Numbered from the stretch's first letter, positions 8,094-16,676 are shown. The stretch is 34,874 bases of DNA from 2-02-FULL-47-50 sp964479045 (GCA_964479045.1 CAYZJI010000018.1:1-34874); one strand, 5' to 3'. Notes: generated by a model not told the origin, from the sequence alone. A program made the numbers and translations.

Positions 8094-8347
8094 CCGTCAA
8101 TCTCAGGTTGTACAGCCGTCGCGGCTGTCATCTGTGTGAGGAGGCTGCACAGATGCTCTCTGCTCTGTCGCGTGCAGACGAGTTTACGCTGGAAGTCGTG
8201 GACATCGATGAAGACAGGGACCTGCAACGTGAATATGTGCTGCGCATTCCTGTGCTCATCGTGGCTGAAACCAGGCAAATTCTGTTCGAGCAGCAGGCAG
8301 ATCCGCTTCCGCTGATCCGGTACCTCGATACAGAACAGGGCATATAG
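8090..8347 (+). CDS. Glutaredoxin-like protein (DUF836)
   Basis: Small thioredoxin-fold protein of 85 residues. The opening strand LRLYSRRGCHLCEEA carries a CxxC pair at Cys13 and Cys16. VVDIDEDRDLQREYVLRIPVL then includes the cis-proline (IPVL) typical of glutaredoxin-like folds. The family's substrate is unknown to me. The GTG start at 8090 overlaps the mucD stop (GTGA), so it is co-translated with the protease. The same gene in the same place, between mucD and lepA, occurs in pseudomonads. A thiol-redox role tied to envelope stress would be inference. Confidence 0.85.
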   Translation: MTVNLRLYSRRGCHLCEEAAQMLSALSRADEFTLEVVDIDEDRDLQREYVLRIPVLIVAETRQILFEQQADPLPLIRYLDTEQGI

Positions 8348-8383
8348 AACATGGTACCTGTTTCTGCAAATCATCATATCCGG

Positions 8384-8413
8384 TTGTTCATGACAGTCCC
8401 GATACGTTAGAAT
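8384..8413 (+). promoter_or_regulatory. Possible lepA-lepB promoter
   Basis: TTGTTC (8384-8389), an 18-base spacer and TAGAAT (8408-8413) make a plausible sigma-70 promoter in the 121-base gap before lepA. The initiation site would be near 8420, giving a leader of about 50 bases. It would separate lepA-lepB and later genes from the stress operon. Confidence 0.4.
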
Positions 8414-8468
8414 CGCCCGCTATTTGATTGCAACCTATCGAAACGGGCCCACAATCCACGGTATTTTC

Positions 8469-10265
8469 ATGCAGCAGCATATCCGAAATTTTTCCATTAT
8501 CGCCCACATCGACCACGGTAAATCCACGCTGGCAGATCGTTTCATACAGATTTGCGGCGCACTTTCTGAACGCGAAATGTCGGAACAGGTGCTGGACTCC
8601 ATGGATCTGGAACGGGAACGTGGCATTACCATCAAGGCCCAGAGCGTGACCCTGGATTACAAGGCACGAAACGGCGAAATTTATGAACTGAATATTATTG
8701 ATACGCCGGGCCATGTGGATTTCAGTTATGAAGTGTCCCGTTCACTTGCTGCCTGTGAGGGGGCTTTGCTGGTTGTGGATGCCGCCCAGGGTGTCGAAGC
8801 CCAGAGTGTTGCCAACTGCCTCACGGCCATTGATCTGAATCTTGAAGTCCTTCCAGTGCTAAACAAAATTGACCTGCCTTCAGCGGATGCCGATCGTGTC
8901 ATTCAGGAAATTGAAGAAATTATCGGCATCCCCGCCGCGCATGCGACCCGTATCAGCGCCAAGAAGGGTATCGGCATAGAAGACTTGCTGGAGCAGATTG
9001 TCACCGAGATCCCGGCCCCGACCGGCGATCCGGAAGCTCCGTTGAAAGCATTGATTGTTGATTCCTGGTTTGATAACTATCTGGGGGTCGTGTCGCTGGT
9101 CCGGGTTGTGGACGGGGTATTGACCAAAGGTAAAAAAATGCGGGTCATGTCGACACAACGTGATTACCTCATTGATGAAGTCGGGATTTTTACGCCCAAA
9201 CGCCAGGCCCGGGATGTCCTGGGTACCGGTGAAGTCGGTTATGTTGTCGCCAGCATCAAGAACATTGACGGCGCACCGGTCGGCGACACTCTGACACTCG
9301 CGGAAAATCCGGCAGACAAACCGCTCGCCGGTTTCAAGGCCGTCAAACCGCGTGTGTTTTCCGGTTTGTATCCGGTGGACTCCGCGGAGTACGAAGCCTT
9401 TCGGGAAGCCCTCGCCAAGCTGAGACTGAATGATTCCGCGTTGCATTTTGAACCGGAAACTTCCCAGGCCCTGGGTTTTGGCTTCCGCTGTGGTTTCCTC
9501 GGAATGCTACACATGGAAATTATCCAGGAGCGTCTGGAACGTGAATATAATCTGAACCTGATTACCACAGCGCCAACCGTGGTCTATGAAGTGGAAACCA
9601 CAACAGGGGATACCCTGCTGATTGATAATCCGGCCAAATTACCCCCCGTAGAAAGAATCAAGGAAATCCGTGAACCCATCATTCATGCAGACATCCTCGT
9701 TCCTGCAGATTATCTGGGCAATGTAATTTCGCTCTGCATAGAAAAACGCGGCATACAGAAAAAACTGCAATACCTCGGCAAGCAAATTTCACTGGGTTTT
9801 GAGATGCCATTAAACGAAGTCGTACTGGATTTCTTCGATCGATTGAAATCCGCCAGCCGTGGCTATGCGTCCTATGATTACAATCTGATCTGTTTCCGGC
9901 CTTCAAAACTCGTCAAACTGGATATTCTGATTAACAACGAAAAAGTGGATGCCTTGTCCTGTATCGTGCATCAGGACCATGCACAGACCCGCGGACGTGA
10001 GCTGGTTGAAAAAATGAAAGAGTTCATTCCTCGTCAGATGTTCGAAGTGGCCGTACAGGCCGCGATTGGGTCGAAAATTCTGGCACGGCAGACAGTCAAG
10101 GCATTACGTAAGAATGTCACTGCCAAATGTTACGGCGGTGACATGACACGCAAACGCAAGCTGCTGGAAAAACAGAAAGCCGGCAAAAAACGCATGAAAC
10201 AGTTCGGTTCGGTGGAACTGCCGCAGGAAGCTTTCATGGCCATACTGCATGTCGGCAAGGACTGA
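8469..10265 (+). CDS. lepA: Translation elongation factor 4 (LepA)
   Basis: Ribosome-associated GTPase of the EF-G family, 598 residues with this start (E. coli 599). G1 is AHIDHGKST at 12-20, followed by RERGITIKAQ, DTPGHVDF and NKIDLP. The LepA-specific C-terminal region includes YGGDMTRKRKLLEKQKAGKKRMKQ. The frame is open to 8424 upstream, but family proteins begin at QHIRNFSIIAHIDHG, so the ATG at 8469 is taken. It is followed by lepB after 5 bases, the classic lep operon. The role of LepA is debated (back-translocation or initiation/biogenesis). Confidence 0.97.
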   Translation: MQQHIRNFSIIAHIDHGKSTLADRFIQICGALSEREMSEQVLDSMDLERERGITIKAQSVTLDYKARNGEIYELNIIDTPGHVDFSYEVSRSLAACEGALLVVDAAQGVEAQSVANCLTAIDLNLEVLPVLNKIDLPSADADRVIQEIEEIIGIPAAHATRISAKKGIGIEDLLEQIVTEIPAPTGDPEAPLKALIVDSWFDNYLGVVSLVRVVDGVLTKGKKMRVMSTQRDYLIDEVGIFTPKRQARDVLGTGEVGYVVASIKNIDGAPVGDTLTLAENPADKPLAGFKAVKPRVFSGLYPVDSAEYEAFREALAKLRLNDSALHFEPETSQALGFGFRCGFLGMLHMEIIQERLEREYNLNLITTAPTVVYEVETTTGDTLLIDNPAKLPPVERIKEIREPIIHADILVPADYLGNVISLCIEKRGIQKKLQYLGKQISLGFEMPLNEVVLDFFDRLKSASRGYASYDYNLICFRPSKLVKLDILINNEKVDALSCIVHQDHAQTRGRELVEKMKEFIPRQMFEVAVQAAIGSKILARQTVKALRKNVTAKCYGGDMTRKRKLLEKQKAGKKRMKQFGSVELPQEAFMAILHVGKD

Positions 10266-10270
10266 TAGCG

Positions 10271-11095
10271 ATGAATATCGATTTTGCCGCAGTACTTGTA
10301 TTTCTCACTCTGGGCAGCGGCCTGATTTGGTTGGTTGACAGTCTCTTCCTGGCCAAAAAAAGGTCGATGGTTACGACTGGAGATACAGCTGCTCCGGTAG
10401 ATGCTGGTCATGAAGGCAAGATCGAACCACCCTTGCCATGGGCGGTGGATTATGCCAAATCCTTTTTCCCGGTGTTTTTATTTGTATTGATACTGCGTTC
10501 ATTCATCGCCGAGCCTTTTCGCATCCCTTCAGCCTCCATGATGCCGACCTTGCTGATTGGAGATTTTATATTGGTCAACAAATATGATTACGGGATACGT
10601 TTGCCGGTAATCAATACGAAAATCATCCCCAACAGCAACCCTAAACGTGGTGATATTGTCGTATTCCGGTACCCGGAAGACCCCTCCATTCCCTATATTA
10701 AACGGGTGGTGGGCTTGCCAGGTGATCATATTGCCTATTACGATAAAACCCTGTATATCAACGGGAAACCCATGGAGCAAATGCTGGTCGGCCCCTATTC
10801 AGCATCGGGGTCAGGCAAAATGATGGAGGGCGCTTCATTACGGCTGGAGGATCTGGAGTCTCATGAGCACCAGATCCTTATCAGTCCTGACAGTCCGACC
10901 CTGGAAGTGGAGGGTGCAGTGCCTGAAGGCCAATACTTTGTGCTGGGGGACAACCGTGACAACAGCCGTGACAGCCGTTACTGGGGCTTTGTCCCGGATG
11001 AAAACCTGATAGGCCGGGCCTTTTTCATCTGGATGAACTGGGACAGCAAGAACGGTGGCGTGGAGTGGCATAGAATTGGTACCATTTTAAAATAA
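10271..11095 (+). CDS. lepB: Signal peptidase I LepB
   Basis: Inner-membrane peptidase of 274 residues that removes signal peptides from Sec and Tat substrates. Two N-terminal membrane segments lie at about 5-25 and 62-80. The catalytic domain has Box B (RIPSASMMPTLL, nucleophile Ser89), Box C/D (RGDIVVFRYP, then YIKRVVGLPGD with general base Lys144) and Box E (LGDNRDNSRDSRYWG). Ser89 and Lys144 correspond to E. coli Ser90 and Lys145. It would process exported proteins of this window such as RseB and MucD. The shorter length than E. coli LepB (324) comes from missing insertions in the periplasmic domain. Confidence 0.97.
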   Translation: MNIDFAAVLVFLTLGSGLIWLVDSLFLAKKRSMVTTGDTAAPVDAGHEGKIEPPLPWAVDYAKSFFPVFLFVLILRSFIAEPFRIPSASMMPTLLIGDFILVNKYDYGIRLPVINTKIIPNSNPKRGDIVVFRYPEDPSIPYIKRVVGLPGDHIAYYDKTLYINGKPMEQMLVGPYSASGSGKMMEGASLRLEDLESHEHQILISPDSPTLEVEGAVPEGQYFVLGDNRDNSRDSRYWGFVPDENLIGRAFFIWMNWDSKNGGVEWHRIGTILK

Positions 11096-11120
11096 CTGAC
11101 TGGGAACAGAGGTGAAATTT

Positions 11121-11534
11121 ATGAACCGCATGATGAAGCAACAGCAGGGCATGACATTCCTGGGCTGGTGTATCGTTCTGGCCATTATCGGATTTTTTGT
11201 ACTGATCACTCTCAGACTGTTCCCGCTCTATAACGAAAAATTCATCGTCATCAGTGCCATGGAGTCTGTTGCAGCCAGACCGGGCATCGATAAAAAATCG
11301 GACAAGGACATACTGAAAGAGTTTTTGCGTACGGTACAAGTGGGCGGTGCGCAACGATTCGATGATAAAAGCATCAAGGACCTGGCCCAGGTTGAAAAAT
11401 CTGCAGAAAAAGCCGGGGCCAAATTACTGACGGTGGCCTTTGAGGCGAGAAATGTTTTTTTTCAGGATATTGAGTTTGTCCTCAACTTCCAGAAAAGTGT
11501 TGAATTAACAGGTACGGCGTCCACTGCAGAGTAA
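11121..11534 (+). CDS. DUF4845 membrane-anchored protein
   Basis: A 137-residue protein of unknown function found between lepB and rnc in many gammaproteobacteria. A short basic head (MNRMMKQQQG) is followed by one hydrophobic segment at about 12-33 (MTFLGWCIVLAIIGFFVLI), and then a soluble alpha/beta region. The head looks like a type IV prepilin leader (QQG-MTFLG) but lacks the usual Glu at +5. Start choice: the frame also offers GTG at 11112, but CAGAGG at 11107-11112 is correctly spaced for the ATG at 11121. It sits 25 bases after lepB and 8 before rnc. Confidence 0.82.
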   Translation: MNRMMKQQQGMTFLGWCIVLAIIGFFVLITLRLFPLYNEKFIVISAMESVAARPGIDKKSDKDILKEFLRTVQVGGAQRFDDKSIKDLAQVEKSAEKAGAKLLTVAFEARNVFFQDIEFVLNFQKSVELTGTASTAE

Positions 11535-11542
11535 GATCACAG

Positions 11543-12223
11543 GTGAGTAGTACTGAATTCCGTCTGGAAAATGTTCTGCAGTACACTTTTAATGATCGGC
11601 GTTACCTTGATACTGCACTGACGCACCGCAGTCTCGGTCACAATAATAATGAGCGGCTGGAGTATCTCGGTGATGCCTTGCTGGGATTTATCATCGCTGA
11701 AGCCATCTACAAGCTGCATCCGGAAGCTACTGAAGGAGAATTGACACGGCTGCGTGCAACTCTCGTCAAGGGAGAAACCCTTGCCCGGCTTGCTCGCAAG
11801 CTGGATATCGGAAACCACATCCGTCTGGGCGGAAGTGAACTGAAAAGTGGTGGCTGGCATCGTAATTCAATTCTTGCAAATGCGCTTGAGGCCATCATTG
11901 GGGCTGTTTATCTGGATGGTGGATTTGAAGCGTGCAGGAAAACTGTTTTACAGCTATATGCTGAAATTCTGAACAGCAATACACCCGCCACGCTGATCAA
12001 AGATCCCAAAACCCTGTTGCAGGAATATCTGCAGTCCCGACAATTTCCTCTGCCTGAATACACAGTGATTCATGAGCGTGGAGAAGCGCACGCAAAGATA
12101 TTTACTGTACAGTGTGTAATACAGCAACTGGATATTTCCATGCAGGCCGAAGGCTCAAGCAAGCGCAAGGCCGAACAGTCGGCCGCACAGCGGATTCTGG
12201 AAACCCTCAAAATCCAGGCCTGA
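11543..12223 (+). CDS. rnc: Ribonuclease III
   Basis: Double-strand-specific endoribonuclease, 226 residues as in E. coli, that matures rRNA precursors and cuts structured mRNA. The signature NERLEYLGDALL provides Glu40 and Asp44. A dsRNA-binding domain fills the last 70 residues (DPKTLLQEYLQSRQFPLPEY, then SSKRKAEQSAAQ). The fourth-helix acidic pair reads Asn113-Ala-Leu-Glu116, so the position of the E. coli metal ligand Asp114 is Asn here (codon AAT at 11879-11881). The start is GTG at 11543; no ATG suits the family alignment. era follows after 23 bases, the usual rnc-era pair. Confidence 0.96.
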   Translation: MSSTEFRLENVLQYTFNDRRYLDTALTHRSLGHNNNERLEYLGDALLGFIIAEAIYKLHPEATEGELTRLRATLVKGETLARLARKLDIGNHIRLGGSELKSGGWHRNSILANALEAIIGAVYLDGGFEACRKTVLQLYAEILNSNTPATLIKDPKTLLQEYLQSRQFPLPEYTVIHERGEAHAKIFTVQCVIQQLDISMQAEGSSKRKAEQSAAQRILETLKIQA

Positions 12224-12246
12224 ACGGACAGTCAGCCCACGCATCT

Positions 12247-13143
12247 ATGCCTTCGCCTATAGAACATTGTGGCTACGCCAGTCTGGTTGGACGGCCGAAT
12301 GTGGGTAAATCCAGTCTGTTGAACCGGCTGATTGGTCAGAAACTCAGCATCACGTCACGCAAGCCGCAAACCACCCGGTCTCATTTGCTGGGTATCAAGA
12401 CTGCCGGTAACAGCCAGATTATTTATATCGACACACCGGGCCTGCAAAAAAAGGCTGAGTCATTATTCAATCGCCACATGAACCGTGAAGTTCATAATTC
12501 CCTGTCACAAACCGATGTGGTTGTACATGTGGTGGAAGCCATGAAATGGAATGAGGGTGATGCGCTTGTGCATGAAACTATAAAGAATTTGAAGTGCACC
12601 AAACTGCTGGCCATCAACAAAATGGATCGCGTCAGTGACCGGAAGGAATTACTGCCATTTATCAAACGCATGCATGACCTTGGCGGTTATGATGATATCG
12701 TCCCGGTATCAGCCAGACACGGGACTAATATTGACAGTCTCGAGGGCCTTATACTGAAACACCTTCCGGCCAGCCCGGCGGTTTTTCCGGAAGATCAACT
12801 GACCGATCGGAATGAAAGATATTTTGCTGCAGAATTTCTACGAGAAAAACTGATGCGCAGTCTTGGTGATGAACTTCCCTATAATATTACGGTGACCATA
12901 GACAAATTCAGTGATGAAAAGCGTCTTGTTCGCATCTATGCCACCATCTGGGTGGCCAGTCACGGCCAGAAAAAAATCGTGGTGGGCAAGGATGGCGCAG
13001 TTCTCAAGAAGGCCGGACAGGAAGCCCGGCGCGACATAGAAAACATGTTCGGAAAAAAGGTTTTTTTGCAGACCTGGGTGAAAGTAAAGGACCAATGGAT
13101 GGCAAATGCACGGGCAATGAAAATCTTTGGTTATGAAGCCTGA
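12247..13143 (+). CDS. era: Ribosome-assembly GTPase Era
   Basis: GTPase of 298 residues (E. coli 301) that binds the 3' end of 16S rRNA during small-subunit assembly. G motifs are GRPNVGKSS (15-23), PQTTRSH, DTPG (62-65), NKMD (124-127) and VSA. The C-terminal KH domain shows VVGKDGAVLKKAG and WVKVKDQW. The ATG at 12247 fits homologues; the frame extends upstream into rnc, but that stretch is the shadow of the dsRNA-binding domain. The ribosome binding site is poor, so translation may depend on the rnc message. Confidence 0.97.
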   Translation: MPSPIEHCGYASLVGRPNVGKSSLLNRLIGQKLSITSRKPQTTRSHLLGIKTAGNSQIIYIDTPGLQKKAESLFNRHMNREVHNSLSQTDVVVHVVEAMKWNEGDALVHETIKNLKCTKLLAINKMDRVSDRKELLPFIKRMHDLGGYDDIVPVSARHGTNIDSLEGLILKHLPASPAVFPEDQLTDRNERYFAAEFLREKLMRSLGDELPYNITVTIDKFSDEKRLVRIYATIWVASHGQKKIVVGKDGAVLKKAGQEARRDIENMFGKKVFLQTWVKVKDQWMANARAMKIFGYEA

Positions 13144-13157
13144 TCTGTGTTTCCGGT

Positions 13158-13889
13158 ATGAAAACAGAACCCTGCACTGCGTTTATTCTGCACCGGCGCA
13201 ATTATCGCGAGACAAGTCTGCTGCTGGACATATTTTCACGTGAGCACGGCCGTGTCAGCCTGATAGCGAAGGGTGCCAAACGAAAAAAATCCGATCAAGC
13301 TGAATTACTGCAGCCATATCATCGCCTGCGAATCAGCTGGTCTGGACAGGGTGAACTGATGACGTTGAACAGCGTGGAAGCTGACAGACCGCCCTATCGG
13401 TTACTACAGGACTGTTTGATTGCCGGATTTTACCTGAATGAATTGATTGTCCGTTTGCTGCATCCGCATGAGGCACATATGGATTTGTTCGATCATTACG
13501 ATGCTGCACTGAATGCACTTTCCGGCAGTAAACCACCCATGGAGGCTGTCATTCGCATTTTTGAAAAAAACCTGCTGGAATCGCTGGGATATGGACTGGT
13601 ACTCGACCATGATGTTGATACCCGCGAAAGAATTGAACCCGGGCTGTTTTATGATTACCAGCCGGATCGCGGCCCATCAAGAATTACGGCAGAGACGGCC
13701 ATACCGATCAGGGTCTCCGGACAGACCCTGCTGGCGCTGGACAAGGAAGTTTTCCATTCTGATGAAATACTGAGAGATGCAAAAAAATTCATGCGCAGTA
13801 TCATACGCAGCCACCTGGGCAATAAACGCCTGCTCAGTAGAGAGCTTTATCAGTCTTATATCAATAATTCAAAACCGGGCAATAACTGA
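13158..13889 (+). CDS. recO: DNA repair protein RecO
   Basis: Recombination mediator of 243 residues that works with RecR to load RecA on SSB-coated single-stranded DNA. The N-terminal OB fold is clear: AFILHRRNYRETSLLLDIFS, then GRVSLIAKGAKRKKS. The helical C-terminal region includes FYLNELIVRLLHPHEAH and FEKNLLESLGYGL, with a final RELYQSYIN. The short gap of 14 bases after era and the order era-recO-pdxJ match E. coli. Confidence 0.95.
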   Translation: MKTEPCTAFILHRRNYRETSLLLDIFSREHGRVSLIAKGAKRKKSDQAELLQPYHRLRISWSGQGELMTLNSVEADRPPYRLLQDCLIAGFYLNELIVRLLHPHEAHMDLFDHYDAALNALSGSKPPMEAVIRIFEKNLLESLGYGLVLDHDVDTRERIEPGLFYDYQPDRGPSRITAETAIPIRVSGQTLLALDKEVFHSDEILRDAKKFMRSIIRSHLGNKRLLSRELYQSYINNSKPGNN

Positions 13890-13903
13890 TATTGCTGCAG
13901 ATT

Positions 13904-14641
13904 ATGCATACAGAAAAAATCCTGCTGGGTGTCAATATTGATCATGTGGCCACACTCCGGCAGGCACGATTTACATCCTATCCGGATCCAGTCGAAGCAG
14001 GGTTGCTCGCTGAAAAAGCGGGAGCGGATTCAATTACCTTGCATTTGCGTGAAGACCGCAGACATATACAGGAAGACGATGTGCGTGCGCTGCGCCTGGC
14101 CCTGAAGTGTCCCATGAATCTGGAGATGGCCATGACGCCGGAAATGACGGATTTTGCAATTGAGACAGGGCCGCAATTCAGTTGCATCGTGCCCGAACGG
14201 CGTGAAGAATTGACCACTGAAGGCGGGCTGGATGTTGCTGGCCATCTTGAACAGGTACGGCATACCTGTGAGCGTCTGCACGCTGGTGGAATCCGTGTTT
14301 CACTGTTTATCGATCCGGATAACCGGCAAATACTGGCCGCAGCAAATGCCGGCGCCAAAGTCATCGAATTGCATACCGGTGATTATGCCAATGCTTCCGG
14401 ACAGAGTGATGTGCAACGCGAACTGGACCGCCTCAGGGCCGCTGCCGAGTTTGCCCATAAGCTGGGCTTGCAGGTCAACGCCGGACATGGACTGAATTAT
14501 GAGAATGTGCAGTCCATTGCCGCCATTTCAGATATTACAGAACTCAATATCGGTCACAGCATTATTGCGCGCGCTGTATTTTCCGGCATCAGTGAGGCTG
14601 TACGTGAAATGAAACAACTGATGCAGGACGCACGCAAATGA
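13904..14641 (+). CDS. pdxJ: Pyridoxine 5'-phosphate synthase PdxJ
   Basis: TIM-barrel enzyme of 245 residues (E. coli 243) that condenses 3-amino-2-oxopropyl phosphate with deoxyxylulose 5-phosphate to give pyridoxine 5'-phosphate. Family residues visible are GVNIDHVATLRQAR, ITLHLREDRRHIQ, NLEMA and CIVPERREELTTEGG, and at the end HAGHGLNYEN-type and LNIGHSIIARA segments. The frame starts with TTG at 13892, but the ATG at 13904 fits family lengths. Its stop overlaps acpS by 4 bases. Confidence 0.96.
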   Translation: MHTEKILLGVNIDHVATLRQARFTSYPDPVEAGLLAEKAGADSITLHLREDRRHIQEDDVRALRLALKCPMNLEMAMTPEMTDFAIETGPQFSCIVPERREELTTEGGLDVAGHLEQVRHTCERLHAGGIRVSLFIDPDNRQILAAANAGAKVIELHTGDYANASGQSDVQRELDRLRAAAEFAHKLGLQVNAGHGLNYENVQSIAAISDITELNIGHSIIARAVFSGISEAVREMKQLMQDARK

Positions 14642-15015
14642 TTTTCGGGATTGGAATGGATATCGTGGCGATCTCCCGCATGCAGGAGAATCTTGATCGC
14701 CATGGTGATCGCTTTGTTGCCAAGATCCTCAATGCCAATGAATTACCGGGGTTTGAACAATCCAGCCGCAAAGCCCATTATCTCGCCAAACGCTTTGCTG
14801 CCAAGGAAGCACTGGTCAAGGCCCTGGGCACAGGGTTCCGGGACGGAATTACACTTGATACGATCAGCATCTCCAATGAACCTACAGGCCAGCCACGGAT
14901 AAACTGCCAGGGCAAACTTCAGGAAATGATGCAGTCCGCAGGGATCAGTGCCTGTCACCTTACCCTGTCAGACGAACAGGAATATGCCTGTGCCTGCGTG
15001 ATACTGGAACGTTGA
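14638..15015 (+). CDS. acpS: Holo-ACP synthase AcpS
   Basis: Phosphopantetheinyl transferase of 125 residues that moves the 4'-phosphopantetheine arm from CoA to apo-ACP. The two magnesium ligands are Asp8 (GIGMDIV) and Glu57 (RFAAKEALVKALGTG). The ATG overlaps the pdxJ stop (ATGA). Its substrate gene acpP is in the same window at 26896, unusually close compared with E. coli, where acpS and acpP are far apart. Confidence 0.96.
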   Translation: MIFGIGMDIVAISRMQENLDRHGDRFVAKILNANELPGFEQSSRKAHYLAKRFAAKEALVKALGTGFRDGITLDTISISNEPTGQPRINCQGKLQEMMQSAGISACHLTLSDEQEYACACVILER

Positions 15016-15027
15016 ATCCGGTATAAT
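14998..15027 (+). promoter_or_regulatory. Probable prfC promoter
   Basis: A perfect -10 TATAAT at 15022-15027 is preceded, 18 bases upstream, by GTGATA (14998-15003; four of six matches to TTGACA). The -35 lies at the 3' end of acpS. Initiation near 15034 gives a leader of about 30 bases before prfC. Confidence 0.55.
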
Positions 15028-15064
15028 CGCGCTTTTTTCAATCGGTCTATACCTTAAATCACTT

Positions 15065-16645
15065 ATGCAGGAATCACAGCTGCAAATCGCCAGACGGCGT
15101 ACCTTTGCAATTATTTCCCACCCGGACGCCGGTAAAACCACGGTCACGGAGCAGTTGCTGCTGTTTGGCGGGGCCATACAACTGGCGGGGACTGTCAAGG
15201 CCCGCAAATCCTCGCGCCATGCCACCTCGGACTGGATGGAAATGGAAAAACAGCGCGGTATTTCCATTACCAGTTCGGTCATGCAATTTGAATACGGTGA
15301 CAAGGTCATCAATCTGCTGGACACGCCCGGTCATGCCGATTTTTCCGAAGACACCTACCGTACCCTGACAGCGGTGGATTCAGCATTGATGGTCATCGAC
15401 GTCGCCAAGGGTGTGGAAGATCGCACCCGTAAATTGATGGAAGTGTGCCGATTGCGTAATACGCCGATCATCACATTCATCAACAAGCTGGATCGGGAAG
15501 GTAAGGACCCCATCGAATTACTGGATGAAATTGAAAAAGACCTCAAAATCCATTGCGTACCGATGACCTGGCCGGTCGGCATGGGTAGCCGTTTGCGCGG
15601 CATCTATCACCTGCGTGACAAATACATGCGCGTCTATGAAAAGAAAAGCGCCAGCCGTCATCAGGAAAAAATCGAAAATTATACTGAAGCTGATCTGAAT
15701 ACCGAGCTGGCTGACATGCGCAGTCAGGTGATGGGGGAAATTGAACTGGTGCAGGGCGCAGGCGCTGAATTTGATCAGCAGGCGTTTCTGCAAGGCATAC
15801 AGACACCGGTATTTTTCGGTTCCGCATTGCAGAATTTCGGCGTCCAGGAATTTCTTGATCACCTGGTAACGTATGCACCCGGGCCGGGCCCACGCGCAGC
15901 CCGTGAAAGAGTGGTACATCCGGATGAACCCGTGTTTACCGGATTTGTATTCAAGATACAGGCGAACATGGATCCGGCCCACCGTGATCGGGTGGCTTTT
16001 GTCAGAATCTGTTCTGGCCAGTACGAAAAAGGCATGAAGATGTATCACGTCCGTCTTAAACGTGAAATGCAGGCGGCCAATGCCCTGACTTTCATGGCCG
16101 GTCAGCGCGAACATGCTGAAGAAGCCTGGGCCGGAGACATCATCGGTCTGCACAATCATGGCACCATACAGGTGGGTGATACCTTTACGCAGGGTGAATC
16201 CCTGACCTACACCGGCATCCCGTTTTTTGCACCGGAACTGTTCCGGCGTGTCCGTTTACAGGACCCGTTGAAAACCAAGGCTTTGTTAAAAGGCCTTTTG
16301 CAACTGGGAGAAGAGGGGGCCACCCAGGTGTTTCGCCCGCTCTACAGCAATGATCTGATACTCGGCGCAGTAGGCATGCTGCAATTTGATGTGGTCGCAT
16401 GGCGCCTGCAGGAGGAATACGGCGTGAAATGCATTTATGAAAATATTCCGGTCAATACGGCTCGCTGGGTACATTGCGACGATCGTAAACGGCTGGAAGA
16501 ATTCAGTGAGAAAGCCGGCAATAATCTGGCGATGGATGCCGGCAATCGCCTGACCTATCTGGCTCCATCGCTGATTAATCTTAATCTGACCATGGAACGC
16601 TGGCCGGACATCCGTTTCAATGCCACTTGTGAATATACCGCCTGA
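15065..16645 (+). CDS. prfC: Peptide chain release factor 3
   Basis: GTPase of 526 residues (E. coli 529) that ejects RF1 and RF2 from the ribosome after peptide release. G1 is SHPDAGKTT (18-26). Further motifs are the RF3-specific KARKSSRHATSDWMEMEKQR, RGISITSS, DTPGHADFSEDTYRTL and NKLDREGKDP. The C-terminal domains end with DIRFNATCEYTA. It has its own promoter and faces rne tail to tail. It is the junction gene between the rpoE-acpS and rne-fab clusters. Confidence 0.97.
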   Translation: MQESQLQIARRRTFAIISHPDAGKTTVTEQLLLFGGAIQLAGTVKARKSSRHATSDWMEMEKQRGISITSSVMQFEYGDKVINLLDTPGHADFSEDTYRTLTAVDSALMVIDVAKGVEDRTRKLMEVCRLRNTPIITFINKLDREGKDPIELLDEIEKDLKIHCVPMTWPVGMGSRLRGIYHLRDKYMRVYEKKSASRHQEKIENYTEADLNTELADMRSQVMGEIELVQGAGAEFDQQAFLQGIQTPVFFGSALQNFGVQEFLDHLVTYAPGPGPRAARERVVHPDEPVFTGFVFKIQANMDPAHRDRVAFVRICSGQYEKGMKMYHVRLKREMQAANALTFMAGQREHAEEAWAGDIIGLHNHGTIQVGDTFTQGESLTYTGIPFFAPELFRRVRLQDPLKTKALLKGLLQLGEEGATQVFRPLYSNDLILGAVGMLQFDVVAWRLQEEYGVKCIYENIPVNTARWVHCDDRKRLEEFSEKAGNNLAMDAGNRLTYLAPSLINLNLTMERWPDIRFNATCEYTA

Positions 16646-16668
16646 CCGGTATTCAACGATCAGGCGGT
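16637..16668. terminator. Hairpin between convergent prfC and rne
   Basis: ACCGCCTGA (16637-16645) and TCAGGCGGT (16660-16668) form a perfect 9-bp inverted repeat around a 14-base loop. The prfC stop codon TGA is inside the left arm. There is no T-run on either side, so it is not a textbook intrinsic terminator. Its place between convergent genes makes a bidirectional 3'-end or stability structure likely. Confidence 0.5.
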
Positions 16669-16676
16669 TCCTCAGT

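Noticed and set aside
8424..8468. Upstream extension of lepA
   Set aside because: The extra 15 residues are not in the family, and homologues begin at the 8469 ATG.
12112..12246. Upstream extension of era into rnc
   Set aside because: It is the shifted reading of the RNase III dsRNA-binding domain; Era proteins begin just before the G1 motif.
15518..16159. 213-codon open frame antisense to prfC
   Set aside because: It is the reverse of conserved RF3 sequence, with no ribosome binding site or recognisable motif.
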